Below are positions 1 to 9,700 of a stretch of DNA of 64,000 nt, in pieces. The DNA is taken from assembly GCF_963576545.1 (NCBI RefSeq), contig NC_083637.1, positions 23,354,007-23,418,006 on the forward strand. The letters run 5' to 3'. A model generated the notes under the pieces. The model saw nothing but the letters and a program-made list of their open reading frames with translations. It made no database searches and was not told where the DNA came from. Every line of letters begins with the position of its first letter. Within the stretch, counting starts at the first letter, position 1. The stretch is from Limanda limanda (Eukaryota > Chordata > Actinopteri > Pleuronectiformes > Pleuronectidae). Both the position numbers and the translations under genes were made by a program.

Positions 1-59
1 GGCAGACTTCTGTACAGCTGGACCTCTTGATGCACTCTCTGGGCCATGGACTCAGGGAG

Positions 60-350
60 CTGTTGTTGTTGCAGGGACTGCGACGTTACCGCCGAGCGAA
101 GCTGCAGTAGCCGCCGAGCTACTGCGGCTTCGCTCGCCGGCTACTGCGGGCTGCCGCCGAGCGACGCCGCAGTAGCCGGCGAGCTACTGCGACGTTACCG
201 CCGAGCGACGCCGCAGTAGCCGGCGAGCTACTGCGACGTTACTGCCGAGCGAAGCCGCAGTAGCCGGCGAGCTACTGCGGCTTCGCTCGGCGGTAGCTCG
301 CCGGCTACTGCCGAGCGAAGCCGCAGTAGCCGGGGAGCTACTCCGGGTTG
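60..350. repeat. GC-rich hairpin minisatellite
   Basis: Several imperfect tandem units built from the blocks GCAGTAGC, CGGCGAGCTACTGCG and TTACCGCCGAGCGA. Each unit is self-complementary: a GCCGCAGTAGC arm is followed a few bases later by GCTACTGCGGC, so each can fold into a GC-rich hairpin. Reading frames across it are low-complexity Arg/Ser/Ala and I do not regard them as coding. Confidence 0.75.
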
Positions 351-379
351 CCGCCATGACATGTTTGCTGCCGTCTGAA

Positions 380-517
380 TGAAAAAGTTCGCGCATGCGC
401 AACGGCACAGGGAACCGTTAGCAGAATCGTTAAAGAATTTCGCTAACGATTCCAAGGAATTGGTTCACTGGGAACCGGTTCTAAACAAGAACCGGTTTTC
501 GATTCCCATCCCTACAC
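380..517 (-). mobile_element. hAT-like element end, fragment
   Basis: The segment contains the palindromic block GGAACCGGTTC twice and ends in CGATTCCCATCCCTA, whose reverse complement resembles a common terminal sequence of teleost non-autonomous hAT elements. No transposase reading frame is present. Family assignment is from memory of the motif. Confidence 0.4.
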
Positions 518-641
518 ATAAGCACAATAAACTTCTGAAAAGAATTATTAAAATGACAAATTATGAATTACTATATCCATAATGATTATAAATGATTAAC
601 AATGACAATGTGTGATAATATTAAATATTTCTCACCTTATC

Positions 642-761
642 AGTGGAGCAGCTTTTTAAGCAGCTCACTCTTCTCTGCAAGTCTGTCTATCACCAAGTCA
701 GAGTCCAAGGCCATGAGAACGTCTTTGTGGCCATCAACATAAATGCCTCCAATTTGTCAGG
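642..761. other. splice-bounded orphan segment
   Basis: On the plus strand a pyrimidine-rich CTCACCTTATCAG acceptor precedes 642 and a GTGAGAGG donor follows 761. On the minus strand one frame is open for about 37 residues (IYVDGHKDVLMALDSD and onward) before a TGA close to a GGTGAG. Both readings look protein-like, so the coding strand is undecided and I do not recognise the family. It could be a stray exon of a host gene. Confidence 0.3.
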
Positions 762-782
762 TGAGAGGGTGCTTCTAAACAG

Positions 783-1010
783 TGGTGTACAAAGTACTTG
801 AAAGCCATACTTGAGTAAAAGTACAGATATCTTACCTGAAAGTGACTTCGGTAAAAGTAAAAGTCACCCGTCAGAAAATGACTTGAGTAAAAGTCTTAAA
901 GTAGCTCATATTAAAAGTACTTAAGTATCAAAAGTATCTGGTGTTGAAATGTACTTAAGTATCAAAAGTAAAAGTACAAGTACTAAAATTAAAAATGCAA
1001 AGTGATTTTT
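783..1010. mobile_element. hAT-type terminal fragment rich in TACTTAAGTA
   Basis: Begins AGTGGTGTACAAAGTACTTG and continues with repeated AAAGTACTTAAGTA and AGTAAAAGTA blocks. The same texture occurs in the 924-bp element at 59173-60096. Only one end is recognisable here. From 1010 to about 1378 I see nothing beyond AT-rich unique-looking DNA. Confidence 0.45.
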
Positions 1011-1378
1011 ATAGTAGGTCTATACAGACACAAAACAACCCAAAATGTTTCTCCTCAAGATTTATCTCAACTGACTGAAAAATTACAACAACAATATGAA
1101 TATAATGTATAACTTTACCAATTTTGAACCCTAGATGCTGAGGTTCAAATAGTAATGGACCAGTGCATCTAGAGACAACAAAGAATTAACTATAAACAAG
1201 TGCCTCTTGTGTCTGCCCAAGAACATTAATAAACCACAGTATAACCACTAAAACATTCTGTAAATATCACTAAACATGGACCTCTCATCAGTAACAAGAG
1301 TGATACACAATGCCCCTTACGATAACTCAGCAAAGGGAAACCAGATCTAGGCACACAAAATAAGACACTATCTCTTAT

Positions 1379-1500
1379 CCTATTCTAGAGGAAGTAACAG
1401 TCGTAACAAGATTTCTGAAGGTGAACCTGCGGAGTTATAGACCAACCCCCCCCCCGACGGCAAACACGCCACCGGGACCTGCACATCTCAGGAGGGAGGG
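1379..1500 (+). pseudogene. 18S rRNA 3'-end plus ITS1 fragment
   Basis: The stretch from about 1379 to 1438 matches the conserved 3' end of eukaryotic 18S rRNA with several substitutions. It carries TCTAGAGGAAGTAACAGTCG, then TCGTAACAAG and GGTGAACCTGCGGAG. A C/G-rich tract with ITS1-like composition follows. The rest of 18S is absent upstream, so this is a dispersed rDNA fragment and not a gene. Confidence 0.75.
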
Positions 1501-1864
1501 GGCAGTGAGTGAGAGAGAGAGAGAGAGGTGCGCCGTGGGTAGAGGCGTGCGACGCCAACCTCCGCTGCTCAAGTAACGAGCCAGTTTGGAGAATGTATTG
1601 AAAATTAAAAATGCGCGCTCACATGTCTGCCTCCACTCGCTCATCATTGTCGAGTCCTCCTCGCTCGTCTCCCGGCGCACCTGCTGCTGCTGGGCTGGTG
1701 AACCCGGCACCACATAGGTCCGACAGTTTGGCACATTTAGCTGCCTCCACCTCCAGAGACTTCAGCTTTTTTTCCCGATGCGATCCCGAAAGGTTTGGGA
1801 GAAAATGTGATATCACAGACAACCACATGAGGGTGGAAGAGAGCCTAAGTGAATGTTGACTCAC

Positions 1865-2152
1865 CGGTGATAATTCCTTCAGCAGGAGTACACACACTAG
1901 TCTGGGAGTTCACTGCTGTCCTGGAGGTGAGGAGAAAAATATGACACTGTATACACGTGATAGCGCTCTCTCTCTCTCTCACATGCACACACACACACAC
2001 ACACATACGTTCCCATACACAGACACACACACACACACCCCTCCCAAAGCTGCCAGTGACAGGGTACGCTGACACAAAGGAGCCCATGATGTTGGTCACA
2101 CCAATTGCCAGCAGCTCCTGGTTGGCATCAATCCTGTAGTCGTTCTGACTGG
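1865..2152 (-). pseudogene. slc26a11: SLC26A11-like transporter, two exons (copy 1)
   Basis: Two minus-strand exons of a SulP/SLC26 anion transporter. The upstream exon (2152 to about 2041, after a TTGTCCACAG acceptor) reads NDYRIDANQELLAIG and ends in PVTGSFGR. The next exon (1920-1865, donor GTGAGT) reads TAVNSQTSVCTPAEG then IITG. This matches the conserved NxRIDxNQE...SYPVTGSFGRTAVN...CTPAGG region of SLC26A11 as I recall it. The other exons of the gene are not recognisable nearby. The donor after SFGR lies in GGGAGGGGTGTG running into a GT microsatellite. No GT there keeps the SFGR-TAVN junction in frame, and a single-G version would. I infer a broken copy, but a real exon with unusual splicing is possible. 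Confidence 0.65.
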
Positions 2153-2269
2153 CTGTGGACAACAGGAAGCTCAAATCAGCCGACAGTTTGTTCAAACACT
2201 CCTTCTTCAGCTGCCTGAATTCTAGTGCGAGTACAATGTGTAGAAAAGTGCTGTAATAATAATTCATTT

Positions 2270-3030
2270 TAATTTGATAAATTTTTTCATATTGGAAGAG
2301 CGGAAAAATATGCGGAATACTACTATGCTAACCCGCTGACGTTCAGCAAGTCTCCTAAATCATTATTGAATAAATATGTCGTTCATATTCCAAAACTGAA
2401 AAAAAAAATGTATAAGCTTGAAATCTAATAAAAGGTATTTTAAGTATTTGTTCTTTTAAAGTGCAGCATTCTCAGTTTGTTTTTCACGTTTGAAACCCTG
2501 TCAATGCTGCTCTGAAGAGTGATGCATGTATGTTGGGTCTGAAACTTTAGTTTTGAAAGGGTGCAAATTATGTAGCAGGTCATTTCAGAATGTCAAAAGG
2601 GCCAATACCTATGTCGATGTGCTGTACAAAAGCATACTGGATCCTCCGCAATGAAATGAACACATTAGGTCCTGCCTCCGCCTGCTGCACCGACCCCTCA
2701 CCTGAACGCTCCATAGATTTCTGTGATATTGTGAATGCATCTGAGCGGAGAATCTTCTTCTGCATTGTGCATGAGGATAAGGCAAACTCAGGAAATAGTC
2801 GGTACGAAATTCTCCTGTAATCCTCTGGAGGTCATATCTGAGGCACTCATACCACCAGAATAGAAAAAGGAAGGCTGGGGTGAGTGAAACCTCAATATTT
2901 GGTTGGGAGATGACCACAACAGGATCACTAATATCAATCACGTAATCTGGATTTACTTTTGTTATGAGAACAGAAAAAGCTTTATCACATTTATTCACAC
3001 ATAACAGGATCAGGTCTTCATCTCTGCAGT
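2270..3030. other. unassigned intergenic DNA with a 141-residue open frame
   Basis: A minus-strand frame runs 3034-2609. Overlapping plus-strand (2590-2820) and minus-strand (2765-2580) frames also look moderately protein-like. None shows a domain I recognise or convincing splice sites. I cannot choose a coding strand. Confidence 0.2.
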
Positions 3031-3190
3031 ACATCTACCAGCAGAGAGTCCTCAGAAGAGCCAGCAGCACAACCAAAGACCCGACTCAGCATCACCTCCT
3101 CACACCAGTCTGAAATGCAGGACTCCAAGACTCAAAGACAGATTTTACCCTCAGGCCAAAAAACTGATTAACACCTAAAAAACTGCCACT
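3030..3190 (+). mobile_element. LINE (L2-like) ORF2 C-terminal scrap
   Basis: The plus-strand translation contains YQQRVLRRASSTTKDP, then a stop, then residues resembling the conserved extreme C-terminus of teleost L2/jockey-type reverse transcriptase proteins (KDP...LP.G.RYR type). Stops and indels make it a pseudogene fragment. From 3190 to about 3800 I see no supported gene. The motif GTTTGGGTCAGATATTATGC at about 3299 recurs near 11656. Confidence 0.45.
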
Positions 3191-3829
3191 GTCTTCTGAT
3201 TGGATTTAAAATTTTAGCTGGTCTGTGTGTGTGTGTCTGAAAATGTTTATAGAACTGAAACTCTAAACAATAAAGATAGGAGGTTGGGGCAGGAGCAGTT
3301 TGGGTCAGATATTATGCCTTCATACAAATGATTTTAATAACCGTTGCTGCTTGGTGTTAATCATGAATCTTTTACTTGTTCTCATTTCGAACTTTTGATA
3401 TTAAAGCATAATTCCCTTAGCTGCATTCGACATCAGACAGAGTTCAAGGAGCTGTTCCATCTGGGGGACAGACAGAATGACATTGTTTTGGTTTCGTTGT
3501 TGCACAAAAAGAACATACCGCCGATAAAGCAGGAACAATATTCTCTACTCCAACAACAACAGTTCGACCCACATGGCATCAGCTGTGTCAAGGCCTTTCA
3601 AGAAGTGAACATTTTGCCTAGCAACTATCAGAGGAGGAGTGAGATTGGGAGTGGCTCCTTGTCACTTCCTGGATTCCAGTGCCAAGAGGAAATATTTCAA
3701 ACGCCTTCTGTGCCGTGCTCTTTTAGCCGAGGCTGTGCATGAGTGCCCATAGCTTTGCTGTTCAACTTTTTTCATTGCTTCTTAATAAATAGTTGAATTA
3801 GACCAGTCCGTCTCTTCTCATATTTAGGA

Positions 3830-4530
3830 TAAACGAACACGCAACGACACTTCCCCTAAAAAAAAAAGGTAAACTTGCTCCTAGTGACATTGTGTCTTTG
3901 CACAACAGACTATATCCACACTTGCTTTTAGACATTCCCTTTAACCAACTGTTATTGCCTGCCTCAGTATGTATATTTATAATCTTCTTGATGAGTGGAT
4001 ATGACTGTGCATTTATTTAAACTATATATTGTTGTGCAATAATGGTTAGGAGTGATGCCATAAGCTGGTGTGCCTTTAGGCGTTCAATAAATTTGGTTAT
4101 CATCACATTAATATTTAAAATATTAATATTAAATCATAACTTTAGTTTGTTTAAGTTGTATCGGGGCACCACCCTTCACAGAAGGGAAAAGATAGCCAAT
4201 TTATTGATTTAGATCAGTCTCATTTAGATCTAGTTCAATTAGAAATCTTAATATTTACTATTAAAGATTATATAATGAACATTTAAGGTTTATAGAGTTC
4301 TTGACAGTGTAACGGTTGGCAAACTTCCCTTATGCAACATTAATGACAGGACAAGTTTAGAAGAAAACATTTATTATGAACATAATAAGTATAAAAACAC
4401 CACTTACTAAACAAAATACTAACCAACAAAGATGTGTGTGTGTGTGTGTGTGTGAGAGGGTCTCTCTGGTAGTTAAACAAAGAGTCACACCTTCCTCAGC
4501 ATGCTTCCAAAATGGTGGTTTGACCCCCCT
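3830..4530 (-). mobile_element. LTR-like repeat, diverged copy
   Basis: The reverse complement aligns by eye with the LTR-like part of the 24.9-39.8 kb array. Shared blocks include CCATTTTGGAAGCA, CATAATAAATGTTTT, TGTTGCATAAG, ACACTGTCAAGAACTC, AATTGGCTATCTTTTCCCTT, GGGTGGTGCCC and AACCAAATTTATTGAA. A G-rich tract next to the TTTTGG end resembles a polypurine tract. No gag or pol frame is recognisable. A GT microsatellite sits at 4435-4454. Confidence 0.5.
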
Positions 4531-4779
4531 AAAATAGCAGTCCTTTCTTCTGCAGAAGTGGTTTTACGACATGCAGCGGGGTCTGAGCTAATGAGGTGAG
4601 GAGATATGCGGTGTCTGTGAAAATGCTAATTAAGAAAATGTCACAGTCTGAGTAGAGACTAGATCACATTAACTTTCATCTAGCTTGTAACTACCATTAC
4701 ACCACATATATCAAACTTTAAAAAACACCACACAGAATCAAATAAACAGTCTCGCTTCTAGTCTAGTCTCATTATTAAG

Positions 4780-5440
4780 CCCAGTATGTTACTTATCCAA
4801 GGAAAAGGGAAAAAGGAAGATGCAGTTCTCAGTTCTGTGAAGTCTTCTGGCTCGTGTGGTCTCTGCTTCCGCGGTTCTGTTGAGCTGTGGCTCAGATGCT
4901 GGTTCGAAGTTCTTACTTACAGGACACCAAGTCGCTGCAAGGAGTCTGGAAGAGGCTTGAGATGCGTGGAGGTTTCCTCGAGAAGATGAGCTGCAGCTCG
5001 ACCTTTGCCCTCCGGTTGTTGGATAGAGAAGATTTGAGCTGGAGGACTCCAGTTCCTCCACTCGCAGATGCAGGAGGAAAGGCCGGCAGCCTCCCCCTAT
5101 GGAGATGCAGGAGAGACAGCTGGCCGCCTGCTGTCTTCAGTGGGTTTCAGGGAAAGAGTTGAGGAGAAGAGCTGGAGCAGCCCTCCGCCCTCCGAGGGAT
5201 TGGAGAAAGAGAGTGAAACAGCCTGGACCCCCCTCCTTTGGAGTTGCAGGAGAGGCGGCTGGCCGCCTGCTGTCTTCAGAAGGGATGAGAAAAGAGACAG
5301 AGTTTGGGGAGCCTTGGTCTTTTATAGAGCTGATTGCCCTCAGGCAGGGATTAAAGCAAAAAAAAATCATCTGACTGAAAAAAAAAATCGGCACTCACTT
5401 TGGGTCGTGGCTGCTTACCGCCTCGATATTTGAACTTCAC
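4780..5440. repeat. region with internal 40-bp duplication
   Basis: A block ending in CAGCTGGCCGCCTGCTGTCT near 5140 recurs as CGGCTGGCCGCCTGCTGTCT near 5275, about 140 bp apart. Several overlapping frames are open on both strands, which is a by-product of the skewed composition. It may be internal or leader sequence of the adjacent LTR element. I see no recognisable protein. Confidence 0.35.
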
Positions 5441-5789
5441 GTGGTCCATTATCACTTACTAGTTTAAAGCTAGGGCATAAAACCAATATTTTTTTGCAAG
5501 ACTTCACCATTCGTGTTAATGGGCTATAAATGACAAAACGTCTGCACAAGTTGTCAGAGCAAGCATTTATTTCCACAATGCTTTCAAGAACAATTATATG
5601 CCAACGCATGGATTTTTTTTAAAAATGCCGCGTCAACTTATCCATTCAAACATGAGAAAGACGCAAGGCATGGTTCACAAACAAAAGGTTAAAAAAATCA
5701 CAGCTGATTGGTGAAGTTATTGCAAATCATATCAGTGTTACAACCCCCCCCCCTATTTTTTTTTCTCTTCGGATCTGCATCGATCTCAT

Positions 5790-6220
5790 TTTTAAGGCCG
5801 ATTTATAGTCGTTTTTTACACACGCACGCACGCAGCTTCTACGGACTCGTTTTGGTTTATAGTTCCCCTACAGTGGCGCGTGTTGCAACGCAATTCACCG
5901 CCAGACCACTAGCCGGAGTAATATTTTTTGTTGAAGTCGGCTCTTCTTCGTGTGTGGCATACGTTTATATACATCGCCACGGCTGCTCCTCAGAGCCTTT
6001 TTCTGGCGGACAAATCCGCCGATCAGTGACGGGTTATACTAGTGTTCATAGTTTCGGATCTTTTCTGCCAAGTGCTCTTCTATTTTGGTCTATATTCGTT
6101 CTTCTAAATCTTCCGTGGTTTCCGCAGTTTCCGGGTATGAAACCGGAAATGCGACTCCGGAAGGCCGATTTATACTCGGCTTTTTACGCCTTATGCGAGC
6201 GGAGTTGACGGAAATCCGTC
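5790..6220. mobile_element. putative MITE with repeated GGCCGATTTATA motif
   Basis: The motif AAGGCCGATTTATA followed by CGTTTTTTACAC or CGGCTTTTTACG occurs in direct orientation near 5796 and 6160. A related AAGGCCGAAATATGCT lies near 16623. This resembles short teleost DNA transposons. Terminal repeats and a target duplication could not be fixed. Confidence 0.3.
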
Positions 6221-6239
6221 ATAGCGACAGAAAACTTTA

Positions 6240-6780
6240 ATCCATGCCTCAGGTCATGTGACCAGAGTGACCAATTGGAGTGGACCCCGGGTGGCTCTTG
6301 GCACCTAGGTGTGAAGATGCCCAGAGCAAAAGGAGCCTGTGGTCTCCTGGGAGATTGAGTTATTTGACCTTCTCAGGACAAAGAGAACACGTTGCACCCT
6401 GGGAGATTGAGTTTGCTCCAGCACATGCAGCTTTCTCGAGGCAAAGAACATGTGCTTTCAGGTTTTGAATTCCTATACAGGCCTGAAAGAGAGGCCTGCT
6501 TTTTGCACAAAAGCCATGTCCCAACAATATGAAAATAAACACAGAAGAAGAAAAGTGCTCTGACGTTGATTTTTATTTTCTTCAATCATTTCATTCCTCA
6601 TTACACCGCTAATACAAATCAGGAAAACCAGTGTGTGTTACAATTCAATTATGCAATGTAACATCTGTTTTTTTATTATCGATTTATGAATAAAGAAATT
6701 CAAACATAAAATAAGATCACACTATGAAATGAGTTTATGCTATTACAAACTCATATTATGGATGTATTATATGTTACCAG
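6240..6780. other. 3' flank of the SRCR-ZP gene
   Basis: No gene is supported here. A CCTGGGAGATTGAGTT block occurs twice (near 6346 and 6399), and an AATAAA lies on the plus strand near 6533, so an LTR remnant is possible. The remainder is AT-rich. Confidence 0.3.
6672..6677 (-). terminator. candidate poly(A) signal, SRCR-ZP gene
   Basis: AATAAA on the minus strand about 105 nt beyond the stop codon at 6782. It is the first canonical hexamer I see downstream of the gene. Confidence 0.45.
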
Positions 6781-6781
6781 C

Positions 6782-9700
6782 TCACTCAGGTGACTTGTCC
6801 CCTGAAGATAAAGAAGAAAGAGGAAAAACATGGTGATTCATTCTGTATTAATCATTGTGTTGACACATCAATCCTGAGAGCACATAGTTAATCATACTCA
6901 CAAGAGATTGGTCCAATGGTGAGGGCCTTCAGAGGAGCAGAGCTGGAAACAGAGCGAGACATCCTTTTTCTGCAAGACTATGAAAAGGAAGAGGAATAAC
7001 AGATCCAATCAAAACCAGTGTAAAGCTGCAGTGACTATTGATCGATAATGCTATTGATAATGTGAAACGTGTGACGTACTGGGGCACAGCGGGAGCTCTT
7101 CTGGTCACACAGGCTGAGGCTGCAGTGGAGGTAAATGTCACTGTTTTCACCGTGGATCAGGAAAAACAGGACGGAGAAACGAGCCTGTCGGGATGAGCCG
7201 CTCTCGATCATAGCCACTTGCTGTCGGTCAGTGGGGCACCTGGCAGTGAGGATGGAGCATGTCATGAGGGCCATTATACATCACATTATACACAGTCTTC
7301 CCCCCCAATTTCCATTATAAACCACAAAGCATAATGATGTAGAGGGACACTTACTTGTTCTGGATGAAAATGTATTGTGCGGTATCATTGGGGTTTGATG
7401 AGTCAGAGGCGTAGCAGTTCTCCAGGACAACTACAAAGCTTGGGTCTCTGACTAATACAGAGACGCCCACATGCAGAGGTGAGCCCACAGGGAGCGTGAT
7501 CAAACCAGATGGATAAGGCTGAGTGAAGCTGGAGGTGCGGAACAGAGACATGGAGGCTCGAGCTTTGCTACCTAAGCCTGAGAGGCCAACTGCAGACCTG
7601 TCAAAAATATAAGCCTTGTTATTATGATGACCTAAAATCCTACACAGGTGACATTGATGTGTCCTGGAGGTATAAAGCCACTGTGGCAATCAGCAGTGCA
7701 CGCTTACACTGACATGATTGGTTAAAAGTAGCATGGACTAGACCAATTTTCACAAGGTTCGTCTTGACTATTTTACAACTGTAAAAAGTGAGTGATTGTC
7801 GTATTCAATAAAAGGTACTTACGGCAGCACTGGTCTGACTGCCACATTCATGCTGACGTCTGTGTCGAGGGGATACGCACAGGAGAAGGGAAGACTCACA
7901 GGACGTGAGAAGGACACATTTCCTCGGTAGAGAAATAAACTGTTGGAGTAGATGGCGTGTGTACGGTTGGTCTGAAAGACAGAGTGGTTCAATTATTAGT
8001 CACTTGAAGCTCTATTACAATTTGAGTGGTTTTGTCATACAGGCAGAAGATCTGGGTTTAAGATATTGTCTCTGCCAGTTCCTGTTCATCTGAGCTTCCT
8101 GCAGAGGAGTAAATATGGGAACCAATAGCTAAGTCTTAAGTATCGTAATAATAAATTAATGGACATAACTTGAAAATGAACAAAGTATTTACCCTCAGTG
8201 TGTTTCCACATGCACCTGCCTGAGCGTCCACCTCGTACCAAACTACATCATTATGCATTCTGACCCAGGAGCAGTTTCGAACTGCCAGGTTTCCGGAGAG
8301 TGGGTTCAAACCCATGGAAGTCATGGCAGCCATATTTAGCCCTATTTGGATTTCATCACGTCCACAGATGATCTGAGGAGGCTGGAGTGGAGGGCGTTGG
8401 ACTACAGAGAAAGTTTTAAAAAGTCAGTAAATAAAAGTGTGGACAAAAGAAGATGGTAAATACCAGATGAGACCAAGAAAAGATCTTCAATTAACATGTC
8501 ACTGTGTGTAATTAGAAATACTGTATAAAAGCATTTAAGATATAAGAAGTAAACCTACATTCACAAACAACACTTGCATCTTCATTATGTCCACAGTTGT
8601 GGACCCCCAACCCTGGATGTCTGCAGTCTGTTATCGATGGTTCCCTTCCTGAACAAATGACGTTATCCAACCAGATGGGCCCACTGCCCTGTCCAAACCG
8701 TGCACGTTGTGGTGCTGAACGAGCCCTGCCACAACCCAGCTGGCTGCACACCACATGAGCATCAACCAGGTCCCAGTGGTCATCACACACCGTCCCCCAC
8801 TGTCCACGGAGGAAGATCTCTACTCTGCCAGAGCAGGAGCTGTTTCCTCCATTGGCCAGGCGGACCTGTCCCACGACTCCTGTGCTGTTGTCCACCGCTG
8901 TTGTTCCAGGGGTGCCAGATGTGAGGGTTGCATAGGTGAAGGTCTGAGATCCTGTAAGTGTGGTTGGTGAATCTGTTGTGTGGTGCACTGCTGCTGTTTG
9001 AGAGGTGCCTTGCTGTCCTGGACCAGGAGTGGTCAAAGGAACTGCAACGTCTGTTCTGTCCACCTCTGTTGACAATGAAAAACATCAGTGTGCAACAATG
9101 AGTTTTTGTTCATAAAATGTAATTTGAATATTTCAACAAAAGGACAATATATTTTCTCTATAACGCTACAATGGATGGATGAAAAGGGGAAATTGAATTT
9201 GTTGTTAGAGAGTAAAGTTTCAGTACCTGCACAGTAGGCAAGATAGCAGTTGCTCGGCTTCACCAGTTTGTAGACGTAGTAGTTTTCATTGCAGAGTTTG
9301 ACATTGATGGTGTGTGATCTAAACTGGCAGCAGCTGGAGCTCCAGTGATTACATACAGTCCGATTTACAATCACTCCTGGCTGTGTGGGATGAGGCTCTG
9401 TTATCCATAGGGGAGCGTGTGTTCCACACCTGTTCCTCTGAACACACCACTCTGGAACGTGGGCACTGGTTTGATTCAGGAACAGACGATACCAGCCTTG
9501 CCAGTTAACACGCTGGTCACAGTGGAGGTTCCGATTCATTGTGTTATTTGTCGACCGCCAGTCATGGTGCAGCTCAGTGTAGCGCTCACAGGGGTCAGCG
9601 CAGCGTGCGACCCCATTATTACTGATGCAGTCCATGCCTGTTGGGCAAACAGTGTTTCCACACCTGAACTGGACAGATTGGGAAGAGGGCCCAGATCTGG

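Noticed and set aside
184..455. Overlapping Arg/Ser-rich frames in the first 0.5 kb
   Set aside because: They follow the repeat period of the GC-rich minisatellite, with no start context or homology.
2609..3034. Host gene exon on the minus strand
   Set aside because: The 141-residue frame lacks a family match or splice sites, and the opposite strand is equally open.
3344..3742. 132-residue plus-strand frame
   Set aside because: No domain or splice support, and it lies between LINE and LTR remnants.
5708..6208. 166-residue plus-strand frame
   Set aside because: It overlaps a MITE-like repeat, has no recognised domain and starts in a low-complexity region.
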